A stretch of 64,000 nucleotides of DNA. It comes from Bog-473 sp963824195 (GTDB taxonomy: Bacteria > Actinomycetota > Acidimicrobiia > Acidimicrobiales > RAAP-2). The position numbers and the translations under genes were made by a program. This document shows, piece by piece, positions 17,826 to 26,194 of this stretch. Positions within the stretch are counted from its first letter, which is position 1, and each line of letters begins with the position of its first letter. Location of the stretch: NCBI GenBank assembly GCA_963824195.1, contig CAWGOJ010000040.1, forward strand, positions 73,872 through 137,871, in the 5' to 3' direction. A model generated the notes under the pieces. That model was given only the letters and a program-made list of their open reading frames with translations. It ran no database searches and was not told the origin of the DNA.

Positions 17826-18683
17826 CTACACCATTGTCTGTCCGGCGCTGACGTTCAACGCCTCGCCGGTGACACCGGCCGCCGACTCGGAGAGCAGCCA
17901 GCAGATGGCGCTGGCGATCTCCTCGGCACTCTGCAGGCGGCCGAGCGGGATCTCGCGGGCGATGTAGGCCGCCAGGCCCTCGGGGCCGCCCATGAGGTTC
18001 TCGAACATCGAGTCCTTGTTCATGAGGTCGGTGTCCACCGTGCCGGGGCACACCGCGTTGACCGCGATGCCCGCTGGCCCGAGCTCGAGCGCCATCACCT
18101 GGGTCATCAGGACGACCCCGGCCTTGGCGGCGCAGTACGGGCCGAGGAAGGGGAAGCCCCGCTTGCCGGCCTGGCTCGAGACGTTGCAAATCCGCCCACC
18201 CACGCCGTCGGCCACCATGCGGGTGGCGCAGGCCTTGGAGACCAGCCAGGTGCCGACCACGTTGACGTCGAGCACGCGGCGGAACTCGGTGACGGGGATG
18301 CTCAGCAGCGGGCCGAGCCCGAAACCGGGCCCACTGCCCCCGGCGACATTGGCCACCAGCGTGACCGTCCCCAGCTCCTCGCTCACCCGGGCCACTGCCG
18401 CCTCCACGGCGTCCTCGTCCGAGACGTCGGCCTCCACGCTCAACGCCTGCACCCCGAGGGCCGTGATCTCGGCGTCCAGCGAGGCCAGGTCGTCACCGCT
18501 GGCGGTGCCGTGCAGCGGGGCGTCCTCGTAGGGCCGGGCGATGTCCAGGCAGGCCACGTCCGCCCCGCCCCGGGCCAGCCCGAGCGCGGTGGCCCGGCCG
18601 ATGCCGCGTGGTCGCGCCGCCCCCGTCACGAGCGCGACCCGGCCCGCGAACGGGCGCTGCTCAGGTCCTTGTGTGAAACTCAC
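17826..18683 (-). CDS. Short-chain dehydrogenase/reductase (SDR)
   Basis: 285 residues when started at the GTG at 18683. The Rossmann cofactor motif reads TGAARPRGIGRATALGLARG, a slightly extended TGxxxGxG. NVAGG follows strand 4, and the catalytic set is N-S-Y-K with NVSSQAGKRG and the YCAAK pair. The Asp at the end of strand 2 (CLDIARP) points to NAD(H) preference. Longer frames reach 18758 but would overlap the divergent alcohol dehydrogenase start and have no better ribosome site. It probably oxidises a secondary alcohol in the pathway encoded by this block. It leads the operon with the AttH-like and kinase genes. Confidence 0.85.
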   Translation of the reverse strand: MSFTQGPEQRPFAGRVALVTGAARPRGIGRATALGLARGGADVACLDIARPYEDAPLHGTASGDDLASLDAEITALGVQALSVEADVSDEDAVEAAVARVSEELGTVTLVANVAGGSGPGFGLGPLLSIPVTEFRRVLDVNVVGTWLVSKACATRMVADGVGGRICNVSSQAGKRGFPFLGPYCAAKAGVVLMTQVMALELGPAGIAVNAVCPGTVDTDLMNKDSMFENLMGGPEGLAAYIAREIPLGRLQSAEEIASAICWLLSESAAGVTGEALNVSAGQTMV

Positions 18684-18739
18684 CGGGCAAACGTAGCGAC
18701 GAATGCGGGCGGCCGCGCCGCCCGGGGGGTGGTTCCGGC

Positions 18740-19807
18740 ATGCGTGCCGCGGTGACAAGGGGCGGAAGGCTGATCGTGGGCGAGGTCGCCGACCCCGTCC
18801 CGTCGTCGGGTCATGTCGTGGTGCGCTCGCTGGCCGCCGGTATCTGCGGGTCCGACCTGCACGCCCTAGCCGACTTCCCCCACTTCACCGGGCTGATGGA
18901 TTCGGTGGGTGTCCCGGCCATCGACTCGGCGGCCGACTGCGTGTTCGGCCACGAGTTCTGCGCCGAGGTGGTGGAGCACGGGCCCGACACGGCCGGCACG
19001 CTGCCGGTGGGGACCCGGGTGTGCTCGGTGCCCATCATCGTGGGGCCGACGGGGGTGGAGCAGATCGGCTATTCCAACGCCTACCCCGGCGCCTTGGCCG
19101 AGCACATGGTGCTCCAGGAGCTGCTGTGCCTCCCGGTGCCCGACGGGCTCGCCACCGACCTGGCCGCTCTGACCGAGCCGCTCGCCGTCGGCGAGCACGC
19201 CGTCGGGCTGGCGGGCCTCACCGAGGGGCAGCCCTGCCTCGTCGTGGGGTGCGGACCGGTCGGGCTGGCCGTGATTGCCGCGCTGAAGGGACGGGGCCAC
19301 GGCCCGGTCCTGGCCGCCGACTTCTCCCCGGCCCGGCGCCGCCTCGCCGAAGCCTTCGGGGCCGACGAGGTCCTCGACCCCGCCGAGGGCTCACCCCACG
19401 ACCGCTGGCCCGACTTCGGCATCGCCCGCACCGTCATGGAGCGCATCGGGGCGGGCATGCTCGGGGCCGCCGTCAAGGACCCGGTCATCTTCGAGGCGGT
19501 CGGCGTGCCGGGCATGCTCCAGTCGCTGATCGCGGAGGCCCCGCCGCACAGCCGGATCGTGGTGGTGGGGGTGTGCATGCACACCGACTCCATCGAGCCC
19601 TTCGTGGCGGTGGTCAAGGAGATGGAGCTCCGATTCTCCTTCGGCTACACCCCCGACGAGTTCGCCGCCACGCTGGCCCGGCTGGCCGACGGCGTCCCCG
19701 GTGCCGACCTGCTGGTCACGTCCGTGGTGGACCTGGCCGGTGCGCCGGGCGCCTTCGACACGCTGCGGACGCCGGGCGAGCACGGCAAGATCCTCGTGAA
19801 GCCGTAG
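18740..19807 (+). CDS. Zinc-binding medium-chain alcohol dehydrogenase
   Basis: 355 residues. GroES-like N-terminal half with catalytic zinc ligands C36 (AGICGSDLHA) and H71-E72 (FGHEFCAEV), and a Rossmann half with VVGCGPVGLAVIAALKGRG. The four-cysteine structural zinc loop of classical enzymes is missing, as in several sorbitol- and threonine-dehydrogenase-like branches. It should oxidise an alcohol with NAD(P)+. GGGGGGTGG lies about nine bases before the ATG. It heads a plus-strand group (alcohol dehydrogenase, luciferase-like enzyme, epoxide hydrolase, esterase) consistent with sequential oxidation of one substrate. Confidence 0.85.
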   Translation: MRAAVTRGGRLIVGEVADPVPSSGHVVVRSLAAGICGSDLHALADFPHFTGLMDSVGVPAIDSAADCVFGHEFCAEVVEHGPDTAGTLPVGTRVCSVPIIVGPTGVEQIGYSNAYPGALAEHMVLQELLCLPVPDGLATDLAALTEPLAVGEHAVGLAGLTEGQPCLVVGCGPVGLAVIAALKGRGHGPVLAADFSPARRRLAEAFGADEVLDPAEGSPHDRWPDFGIARTVMERIGAGMLGAAVKDPVIFEAVGVPGMLQSLIAEAPPHSRIVVVGVCMHTDSIEPFVAVVKEMELRFSFGYTPDEFAATLARLADGVPGADLLVTSVVDLAGAPGAFDTLRTPGEHGKILVKP

Positions 19808-19820
19808 GCACCGACACACC

Positions 19821-19853
19821 CGAACGACACCGACACCCCGAACGACACCGACA
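19821..19853. repeat. Two direct copies of a 15-base repeat between dehydrogenase and monooxygenase genes
   Basis: CGAACGACACCGACA occurs twice with an 18-base period in the 59-base gap; CACCGACAC just before looks like a third, partial copy. This is simple slippage-type repetition. It lies just upstream of the ribosome site GGAGAG of the next gene and may affect spacing or mRNA structure. Confidence 0.7.
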
Positions 19854-19866
19854 GACATGGAGAGCG

Positions 19867-21054
19867 ATGACCACCATTGACGCCGACGGCCGCCTCAAAT
19901 TCGGGATCTTCCTGGCCCCGTTCCACCCGGTGGGCCAGAACCCGACGCTGGCGCTCGAGCGCGACCTGCAGCTCATCGAGCACCTCGACGAGCTCGGCTT
20001 CGACGAGGCCTGGTTCGGCGAGCACCACTCGGCCGGCTACGAGATCATCGCCTCACCCGAGGTGTTCATCGCCGCCGCCGCGCCGCGCACGCGCCACATC
20101 CGCCTCGGCACCGGCGTCTCGTCGCTGCCCTACCACCACCCGTTCATGCTGGCCGACCGCATGGTCCTCCTCGACCACCTCACGCGCGGTCGCGTCATGT
20201 TCGGCGTCGGCCCGGGAGCGCTCCCCTCCGACGCGTTCATGATGGGCATCGACCCGGCCAAGCAGCGCGACATGATGGAGGAGTCGCTCGAGGCGATCCT
20301 CCAGTTGCTCGCCGGCGAGACGGTCTCCATGGAGACGGAGTGGTTCAAGCTGGTCAAGGCCCGGCTGCAGCTGCTGCCCTACCAGCACCCCTTCCCCGAG
20401 GTGGCGGTCGCGGCGCAGGTGTCCCCGGCGGGGCCGCGGGCGGCGGGGCGCTTCGGCTGCAGCCTCCTCTCCCTCGGCGCAACGACAACGGGGGGCTTCG
20501 ACGTGCTGGGCTCGCACTGGGATGTGATGGAGGAGCGGGCCGCCGAGTTCTCCACCACGGTCGACCGCAACCGGTGGCGGCTCGTCGGGCCGATGCACAT
20601 CGCCGACTCCAAGGAGCAGGCGGTGGCCGACGTCGCCTTCGGCCTCGCCGAGTGGGTGGACTACTTCGAGCGGGTGGCCGCCCTGCCGCTGGCACCCGAC
20701 ACCGAGAACTTCGAGTCGCTCGTCGACGCCCTCAACGCGTCGGGCATCGCGGTCATCGGCACGGTCGACGACGCCATCGCGCAGATCGAGCGCCTGCAGG
20801 CTCAGTCCGGTGGCTTCGGCACCTATCTGGTCATGGGCCACGAGTGGGCGGACACCGCCGCCACCCGGCACTCCTACGAGCTGATCGCACGCTACGTGGC
20901 GCCGCGGTTCCAGGGCTCCGCGGCGTCGCTCACCCGGAGCCGGGACTGGGCCGCCGAGAACCGACCGGAGTTCATTGGCAGCGCGGTGAACGCCGTCATG
21001 TCGGCCATTCAGACGCACCAAGAGGAGAAAGCGGCCAAGTCGACCAATGCCTGA
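19867..21054 (+). CDS. LLM-class flavin-dependent monooxygenase (luciferase-like)
   Basis: 395 residues of the bacterial-luciferase-like TIM barrel: KFGIFLAPFHPVGQNPTLAL at the N-terminus, then LDELGFDEAWFGEHHSAGYE and TRHIRLGTGVSSLPYHHPFM, followed by RVMFGVGPGALPSDAFMMGI. The EHHS motif and the LGTGV strand are typical of FMNH2-dependent enzymes such as limonene 1,2-monooxygenase and alkanal monooxygenase relatives; F420-dependent members are also possible. The next gene is an epoxide hydrolase overlapping by 8 bases, so an epoxidising activity is an attractive inference. ATG start at 19867 preceded by GGAGAG. Confidence 0.85.
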   Translation: MTTIDADGRLKFGIFLAPFHPVGQNPTLALERDLQLIEHLDELGFDEAWFGEHHSAGYEIIASPEVFIAAAAPRTRHIRLGTGVSSLPYHHPFMLADRMVLLDHLTRGRVMFGVGPGALPSDAFMMGIDPAKQRDMMEESLEAILQLLAGETVSMETEWFKLVKARLQLLPYQHPFPEVAVAAQVSPAGPRAAGRFGCSLLSLGATTTGGFDVLGSHWDVMEERAAEFSTTVDRNRWRLVGPMHIADSKEQAVADVAFGLAEWVDYFERVAALPLAPDTENFESLVDALNASGIAVIGTVDDAIAQIERLQAQSGGFGTYLVMGHEWADTAATRHSYELIARYVAPRFQGSAASLTRSRDWAAENRPEFIGSAVNAVMSAIQTHQEEKAAKSTNA

Positions 21055-22018
21055 CATCACCCATGAACGGATCCCGGCCAACGGGATCGAGCTCCACGTG
21101 GCCGTCGCTGGTCCCGCCGACGGCCCGCCGGTCGTGCTCTGCCACGGCTTCCCCGAGCTCTGGTACTCCTGGCGCCACCAGCTCGGCGCCCTGGCCGACG
21201 CCGGCTACCGGGCCATGGCCCCCGACCTGCGCGGCTACGGCGGCAGCTCGCGTCCGCCCGAGGTCGCCGACTACGGCTCCGACAAGCTGACCGGGGACAT
21301 GGCGGGCCTGCTCGACCACTACGGCTACGAGCAGGCGGCCTTCGTGGGCCACGACTGGGGGGCGATGCTGGTCTGGGAAATGGGGCGTCTCCGCCCCGAG
21401 CGGGTCTCGTCCATCTGCAACATGAGCGTCCCCTACACGAACTCGCCTGCGGCGCCCACGGAGATCTTCGAGGTGATCTTCGAGGGGAAGTTCTTCTACA
21501 TGCTCTACTTCCAGCCCGTCGGCCCGGCCGAGGCGGAGTTCGAGGCCGACCCGCGCCTGTTCCTGCGCACCATGCTCTACGCCGCCGGCGGAGAGGGGAT
21601 GGCGGCCAACTCGAACCCGCTGCCCGACGCCCCCCGCGAGGGCACGCGCTTCATGGACATCCTGTCGCCGGCGCCCGACGTGCTCCCGGGCTGGATCACC
21701 GAGGCCGACGTCGACGTATACGCGGCGGCATTCGAGGAGAGCGGCTTCTTCGGCCCCATCAGCTTCTACCGCAACATGGACGCCAACTGGGAGCGCTCGA
21801 AGGACATTCCAGCCTCCGTCTACACGATGCCCACCGGCTTCATCACCGGATCGCTCGACCCGGTGAACTTCATGATGCCGGGGGCGGCCGAGGCCATGGC
21901 CGAGGCGCTCCCCGACTTCCGCGGCGGGACCGTCGTCGACGGCGCCGGCCACTGGGTACAGCAGGAGCGGCCGGCCGAGACCAACGCCGCCCTGATGGAG
22001 TTCCTCGCCTCCGTGTGA
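21047..22018 (+). CDS. Alpha/beta-fold epoxide hydrolase
   Basis: 323 residues. The oxyanion motif is HGFP (residues 33-36) and the nucleophile is D103 in VGHDWGA, the H-D-W-G signature that separates epoxide hydrolases and haloalkane dehalogenases from serine esterases. The catalytic His is in DGAGHWVQQERP near the C-terminus, and the cap domain (about 130-250) is rich in aromatic residues. It hydrolyses an epoxide to a diol with an ester intermediate. It starts inside the last codons of the luciferase-like gene, so translational coupling is likely, and it is followed by the esterase gene after 10 bases. Confidence 0.85.
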   Translation: MPDITHERIPANGIELHVAVAGPADGPPVVLCHGFPELWYSWRHQLGALADAGYRAMAPDLRGYGGSSRPPEVADYGSDKLTGDMAGLLDHYGYEQAAFVGHDWGAMLVWEMGRLRPERVSSICNMSVPYTNSPAAPTEIFEVIFEGKFFYMLYFQPVGPAEAEFEADPRLFLRTMLYAAGGEGMAANSNPLPDAPREGTRFMDILSPAPDVLPGWITEADVDVYAAAFEESGFFGPISFYRNMDANWERSKDIPASVYTMPTGFITGSLDPVNFMMPGAAEAMAEALPDFRGGTVVDGAGHWVQQERPAETNAALMEFLASV

Positions 22019-22028
22019 GACGGAAACG

Positions 22029-23090
22029 ATGAGCGGGCTCGTCGCACTCCCCCCGCAGCCGCCCGGGGTGCCCTGGCCGGCCGCGGACTGGCCCGAGGGT
22101 GAGCTCCCGCCCGGCGTCAACCTGGGGCCGCTGCTCGAGCAGGCCTTCGACGACGAGGGCCCCCTCGCCGCCACCTTCGCCGTGCTCGTCGTCCACGGCG
22201 GCAAGGTCGTGGCCGAGCGCTACCACGGGGCCCTCGAGCACTTCGACCGCGAGCCCACGCCGGTGACCGCCGGGACGCCTCTGCTCAGCTGGTCGATGGC
22301 CAAGTCCATGCTGCACGCCGTCGTCGGCCTGCTGGTCGGCGACGGGCGGCTCGACCTCGACGCCTCGGCCGCGGTGCCCGAGTGGTCAGCCCCACACGAC
22401 CCCCGCCACGCCATCACGCTGCGCCAGCTGCTCGCCATGCGCGACGGCCTCGACTTCGTCGAGGACTATGTCGACGACCGGGTCTCCGACGTGATCCGGA
22501 TGCTCTTCGGCGAAGAGCAGACCGACATGGCCCACTTCGCCGCCGACCGTCCCCTGGCCGCTCAGCCCGGGTCGCGCTTCAACTATTCGTCGGGGACCTC
22601 GAACATCATCTCGGGCGTCGTCGCCCGCACGGTGGGGCCGGGCGAGGACTACGCCCGCTTCCTGCACGGCCGTCTCTTCGGGCCCGTCGGCATGACGAGC
22701 GCCGACCCCGAGTTCGACGAGGCCGGCACCTGGGTGGCCTCCTCCTATGTGCGGGCCACGACGCGCGACTACGCCCGCTTCGGGCTGCTGTACCTGCGCG
22801 ACGGCATGTGGGACGGCGTGCGCATCCTCCCGCCGGGCTGGGTCGACTACGGCCGGACCTGGGTCTCGGTGGACCCCGACGACGGCAACCCCTACGGCGC
22901 GCACTGGTACGGCGTGGTGGGCGACACCCTCGGCACCTTCCGCGCCGCGGGCTACGAGGGGCAGTCGATCACGATCTGCCCCACCCTCGACCTCGTCGTG
23001 GTGCGCCTCGGCAAGACGCCGCTGGAGCGCAAGGCGAACCTGGTGCCGTGGCGCATGGCGATGGTGCAGGCCTTCGCCGACGCCCGCTGA
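22029..23090 (+). CDS. Serine hydrolase, class C beta-lactamase/esterase family
   Basis: 353 residues. The penicillin-binding fold is marked by S89-M-A-K92 (the S-x-x-K nucleophile motif in LLSWSMAKSML) and Y-S-S in FNYSSGTSNIISG. A late glycine motif fits the beta strand region (GYEGQSITICPTLDLVVVRL). There is no signal peptide, so it acts in the cytoplasm, as expected of the esterase EstB-like branch and not of a secreted beta-lactamase. 6-aminohexanoate-dimer hydrolases are another close group. It closes the plus-strand group that starts with the alcohol dehydrogenase and may cleave an ester, lactone or amide produced by that pathway. Confidence 0.82.
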   Translation: MSGLVALPPQPPGVPWPAADWPEGELPPGVNLGPLLEQAFDDEGPLAATFAVLVVHGGKVVAERYHGALEHFDREPTPVTAGTPLLSWSMAKSMLHAVVGLLVGDGRLDLDASAAVPEWSAPHDPRHAITLRQLLAMRDGLDFVEDYVDDRVSDVIRMLFGEEQTDMAHFAADRPLAAQPGSRFNYSSGTSNIISGVVARTVGPGEDYARFLHGRLFGPVGMTSADPEFDEAGTWVASSYVRATTRDYARFGLLYLRDGMWDGVRILPPGWVDYGRTWVSVDPDDGNPYGAHWYGVVGDTLGTFRAAGYEGQSITICPTLDLVVVRLGKTPLERKANLVPWRMAMVQAFADAR

Positions 23091-23100
23091 GCGCAGGTGC

Positions 23101-23553
23101 TCAGGCGCCCTTGGGACTGGCGATGAAGACGGGGATCTGCCGGTCCGTCTTCTGCTGGTACTCGGCGTAGGGCGGGTAGGCGGCCACGGCCCGCTCCCAC
23201 CACTGCGCCTTCTCGTCACCGCTGACCTCGCGCACGGCCACCGCGAAGGGCTCGGGCCCGTCCTGGACCACGACCTCGTCGGGGTGGGCCACCAGGTTGT
23301 GGAACCACTCGGGGTTCTCGGGTGCCCCGCCCTTGGAGGCCACCAGCGCGTACTCGCCGCCGTGCTCGACCCGCATGACGGGGTTCTTGCGGACCTTGCC
23401 GGTCTTGGCCCCCCGGGTGGCCACCACGATGATGGGCATTCCCGTGTCGAGCAGGGTGTTCCCCCGCTGCCCTCCCGAGGACTCGTACTCGGCCACCTGG
23501 TCGCGGACCCACTGGGAAGGGCTGGGCTCGTAATCACCTTGGAGTGTCGTCAT
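23101..23553 (-). CDS. Deazaflavin (F420)-dependent nitroreductase-family protein
   Basis: 150 residues of the split-barrel DDN family: RGNTLLDTGMPIIVVATRGA, KTGKVRKNPVMRVEHGGEYA, then GGAPENPEWFHNLVAHPDEV. The K-x-R-K-x-P-V stretch and the GGA-x-x-x-P-x-W-x-x-N motif contact F420 in characterised relatives such as mycobacterial Ddn. It should use reduced F420H2 to reduce quinones or nitro compounds. The ATG at 23553 gives the usual family length. It is convergent with the esterase gene and divergent from the cyclase-family gene. F420 use supports an actinobacterial host. Confidence 0.88.
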   Translation of the reverse strand: MTTLQGDYEPSPSQWVRDQVAEYESSGGQRGNTLLDTGMPIIVVATRGAKTGKVRKNPVMRVEHGGEYALVASKGGAPENPEWFHNLVAHPDEVVVQDGPEPFAVAVREVSGDEKAQWWERAVAAYPPYAEYQQKTDRQIPVFIASPKGA

Positions 23554-23590
23554 GGGGCGATGGTATTGGTGCGGGGCTACTGTCCGCACC

Positions 23591-24499
23591 GTGCCCCGCG
23601 AGCCCATGGCGCCCGACGACGTCCTGGCCCTCCACGAAAGCCTGACCAACTGGGGCCGCTGGGGTGACGACGACCAGCTCGGGGCGCTCAACCTGATCAC
23701 GCCGGAGGTGACGGCCGCCGCGGCAGCAACGGTCCGGGTCGGGCGGACGGTCTCATGCGCCCGCCCGCTCAACACCGTGGCGGCGGCCGACAACCCGTCC
23801 CCGGTGGCCCACCACATGATCGGCACGGCGACCGAAGGCTTCGGCGCGGACTACTTCGCCATTGCGCCCCACGGCTTCGCCACCAGCCACATCGACGCCC
23901 TGTGCCACATCTTCCACGAGGGGAAGATCTACAACGGCTACCCGGCCGAGGCGGTGACCGCCCACGGCGCCACCCGCCTCGGCATCCACCACCTGCAAGC
24001 CGGCATCGTGACCCGGGGCGTGCTGCTCGATATCCCGGCGCTGCGCGACGTCGACGCCCTGGAGCCCGGCGAGGCGGTCTTCCCCGAGGACCTCGAAGCC
24101 GCCGAGGAGCGGACCGGCGTGGTGGTGCGCGCCGGGGACGCGCTGCTGGTGCGCACCGGGCGCTGGCACTGGCGGGCCGAGCACGGTCCGTGGGACGCCA
24201 CCAACCTGGCGGCCGGCCTGGACGCCTCGTGCCTGCCGTGGCTGCGTGACCGGGACGTGGCCACGTTGGGCAGCGACGGCGTCTCCGACGTCCTCCCGTC
24301 CAGGGTCGAGGGCGTCGCGATGCCGATCCACACCGTGGTCATCGCCGCCATGGGGGTCCACCTGATGGACAACCTTGACCTCGACGCGCTGACCGACGCC
24401 TGCGCCGAGGAGCGACGCTGGGAGTTCCTCTTCATCGTCGCACCGCTGGTGCTCCGCCGCGGTACGGCGTCGCCGGTCAACCCGATCGCGGTCTTCTGA
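23591..24499 (+). CDS. Cyclase-family (kynurenine-formamidase-like) hydrolase
   Basis: About 302 residues. It begins with NWGRWGDDDQLGALNLITPE, typical of this family, and contains the metal-site motif HGFATSHIDALCHIFHEGKI (H-x(n)-H-x-D-x-x-x-H), the signature shared with KynB and isatin hydrolase. It would hydrolyse a cyclic amide or a formamide-like bond using a divalent metal ion. The start is uncertain: GTG at 23591 (chosen), ATG at 23606, or an ATG at 23552 that would overlap the divergent gene. It is the last gene of the accessory block and is convergent with pyrE. Confidence 0.82.
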   Translation: MPREPMAPDDVLALHESLTNWGRWGDDDQLGALNLITPEVTAAAAATVRVGRTVSCARPLNTVAAADNPSPVAHHMIGTATEGFGADYFAIAPHGFATSHIDALCHIFHEGKIYNGYPAEAVTAHGATRLGIHHLQAGIVTRGVLLDIPALRDVDALEPGEAVFPEDLEAAEERTGVVVRAGDALLVRTGRWHWRAEHGPWDATNLAAGLDASCLPWLRDRDVATLGSDGVSDVLPSRVEGVAMPIHTVVIAAMGVHLMDNLDLDALTDACAEERRWEFLFIVAPLVLRRGTASPVNPIAVF

Positions 24500-24612
24500 T
24501 CTGCTGATCTGCGGCCGGGGTCGGGCTCCAGGGACGCACCCACCGCGATGCGATGATCCTTTCGACCCACCAGGCGCGCCGCTCGAGGCGGGGCACCGCG
24601 TCGAGGGCTGCG

Positions 24613-25173
24613 CTAGCCGCCTTCGTAGCCGAACCCGAGGTCCGGCGCCGTGAGGATGGCGCGGAAGGGGATCCCCTCGGCCGCGGCCATCGCCTCGACG
24701 GTCCCGCCGCGGTCGACGACGGCGACGAGCAGCACGACCTCGCCCCCGGCATCCTGCACGGCGTGCGCCGCCTCGAGGAGGGAGGTCCCGCGCGTGACGG
24801 TGTCCTCGGTCACCACGACCTTGTCGCCCGGATCGAGAGCGCCGGCGATGCGTCCCCCGCCACCGTGGTCCTTCGCCTCCTTGCGCACGCTGAAGGCCTT
24901 GAGCGGGCGCCCCCGCGTCGCCGCCACGCCGGCGGTGACGAAGGCCACAGGATCGGCCCCCATGGTGAGGCCCCCGATGGCAGTCGCCTCGGGGGGGATC
25001 ACCGAGAGCACGGCGTCGGCCACGAGCACCATGGCCTCAGGCCGGCAGACGGTCTGCTTGGAGTCGATGAACCAGCTGCTCTTGCGCCCGGACTTGAGCG
25101 TGAAGTCGCCTGTCTTGACCGAGTGCGCCAGCAGGTGGTCGCGCAGCTCGCCGAAGGTGTCGCCCTCGCTCAC
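24613..25173 (-). CDS. pyrE: Orotate phosphoribosyltransferase
   Basis: 186 residues. Orotate-site features are SGRKSSWFIDSKQTVCRPEA and GLTMGADPVAF. The PRPP-binding loop is VVVTEDTVTRGTSLLEAAHA (V-V-x-E-D-x-V-T-x-G), and the flexible loop is VRKEAKDHGGGGRIAG. It converts orotate and PRPP into OMP in pyrimidine synthesis. Starts at the GTG at 25173, overlapping the purM stop as GTGA, so it is translationally coupled to purM and forms the last gene of the purL-purF-purM-pyrE run. It links pyrimidine and purine supply. It is convergent with the cyclase-family gene. Confidence 0.92.
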   Translation of the reverse strand: MSEGDTFGELRDHLLAHSVKTGDFTLKSGRKSSWFIDSKQTVCRPEAMVLVADAVLSVIPPEATAIGGLTMGADPVAFVTAGVAATRGRPLKAFSVRKEAKDHGGGGRIAGALDPGDKVVVTEDTVTRGTSLLEAAHAVQDAGGEVVLLVAVVDRGGTVEAMAAAEGIPFRAILTAPDLGFGYEGG

Positions 25174-26189
25174 GTGAAGCGCACGCCGGCCCCGCCGCCG
25201 ACGACCGCGCCGATCACGCTCGCCGGCTGCCCGGCCCCTGCCAGGACGGCCAGCGCCCCGTCCACGGCACCGGCGTCGAGCACCAGTGCCATCCCGACCC
25301 CGCGGTTGAACACCCGGTCCATCTCGGCCCCGTCGACCGCACCGAGGCGCTCGATCTCGGCGAAGATGCGCGGCTCCTCCCACGCTGACCGCTCGAGCCG
25401 CGCCCCCAGGTCGTCGGGGAGGGCCCGGGGGAGGTTGCCCACGATCCCCCCGCCGGTGATGTGCGCGCAGGCGTGGAGCGCGTCGCCCAGCGCGGCGCGG
25501 GTGGCGAGGACGGCCGGCGTGTAGATCACCGACGGGCGCAGGAGCTCGTCGGCCACGCAGTGGGACGCGCCCTCCCAGGCCGGGTCCCCGAGGTCGAGCC
25601 CGGCCCGCTCGAGCAGCACGTGGCGCGCCAGCGTGTAGCCGTTGGAGCGCAGCCCGGGCGAAGCCAGGCCGACGATGGCGTCGCCCGCCCGCACACGCTC
25701 GGGCCCCAGCTGGGTGCTCTGCTCCACCACGCCGACCGCGAAGCCGGCCAGGTCGAGCTCGTCGGCCGCCATGACGCCGGCGTGCTCGGCCGTCTCGCCG
25801 CCGATCAGCGCGCAGCCCGCCTGCGCGCAGCCCTCGTGCACACCGGCCACCACGGTGGCCACCTGATCGGGGTCGACCTTGCCGGTCGCGATGTAGTCGA
25901 GCATGAACAGCGGCTCGGCGCCGACGCACACCAGGTCGTCGACGCACATGGCGACCAGGTCGATGCCGACGGTGTCGTAACGGCCGCTGGCCCGGGCCAC
26001 CACCAGCTTGGTGCCCACCCCGTCGGTGGACGCCACCAGCACCGGCTTCGTGTAGCGGTCGGTGTCGAAGGGGAACTGGCCCCCGAACCCGCCGATCCCC
26101 GCCACCATGGAGCCCAGGCGCTCGACCGCGGCGTCACCGGCGGCGATGTCCACACCGGCGCCGGCGTAGGTGGCGCCGCCCTCACCCAC
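25170..26189 (-). CDS. purM: Phosphoribosylformylglycinamidine cyclo-ligase
   Basis: 339 residues. It opens with GGATYAGAGVDIAAGDAAVE and has the ATP/substrate motif VLVASTDGVGTKLVVAR, then DLVAMCVDDLVCVGAEPLFM, ALIGGETAEHAG and the C-terminal HITGGGIVGNLPR. It makes AIR from FGAM with ATP in step five of purine synthesis. The GTG at 26189 lies 5 bases after the purF stop and gives the normal family length. Its own stop overlaps the pyrE start. The glycine-rich tail GAVVGGGAGVRF is usual. Confidence 0.93.
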   Translation of the reverse strand: MGEGGATYAGAGVDIAAGDAAVERLGSMVAGIGGFGGQFPFDTDRYTKPVLVASTDGVGTKLVVARASGRYDTVGIDLVAMCVDDLVCVGAEPLFMLDYIATGKVDPDQVATVVAGVHEGCAQAGCALIGGETAEHAGVMAADELDLAGFAVGVVEQSTQLGPERVRAGDAIVGLASPGLRSNGYTLARHVLLERAGLDLGDPAWEGASHCVADELLRPSVIYTPAVLATRAALGDALHACAHITGGGIVGNLPRALPDDLGARLERSAWEEPRIFAEIERLGAVDGAEMDRVFNRGVGMALVLDAGAVDGALAVLAGAGQPASVIGAVVGGGAGVRFT

Positions 26190-26194
26190 GACGT

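Noticed and set aside
14167..17967. A plus-strand open frame of 1266 codons across the MFS, kinase and AttH-like genes
   Set aside because: It is a GC-driven shadow frame rich in Arg/Pro/Ala/Gly with no domain. The genes in the other frames have clear motifs.
19809..19853. CRISPR-like repeat
   Set aside because: Only two to three copies of a 15-base low-complexity repeat without spacers of regular length; simple slippage.
22029..23090. True beta-lactamase
   Set aside because: No signal peptide, and the family covers many cytosolic esterases and amide hydrolases; the context is catabolic.
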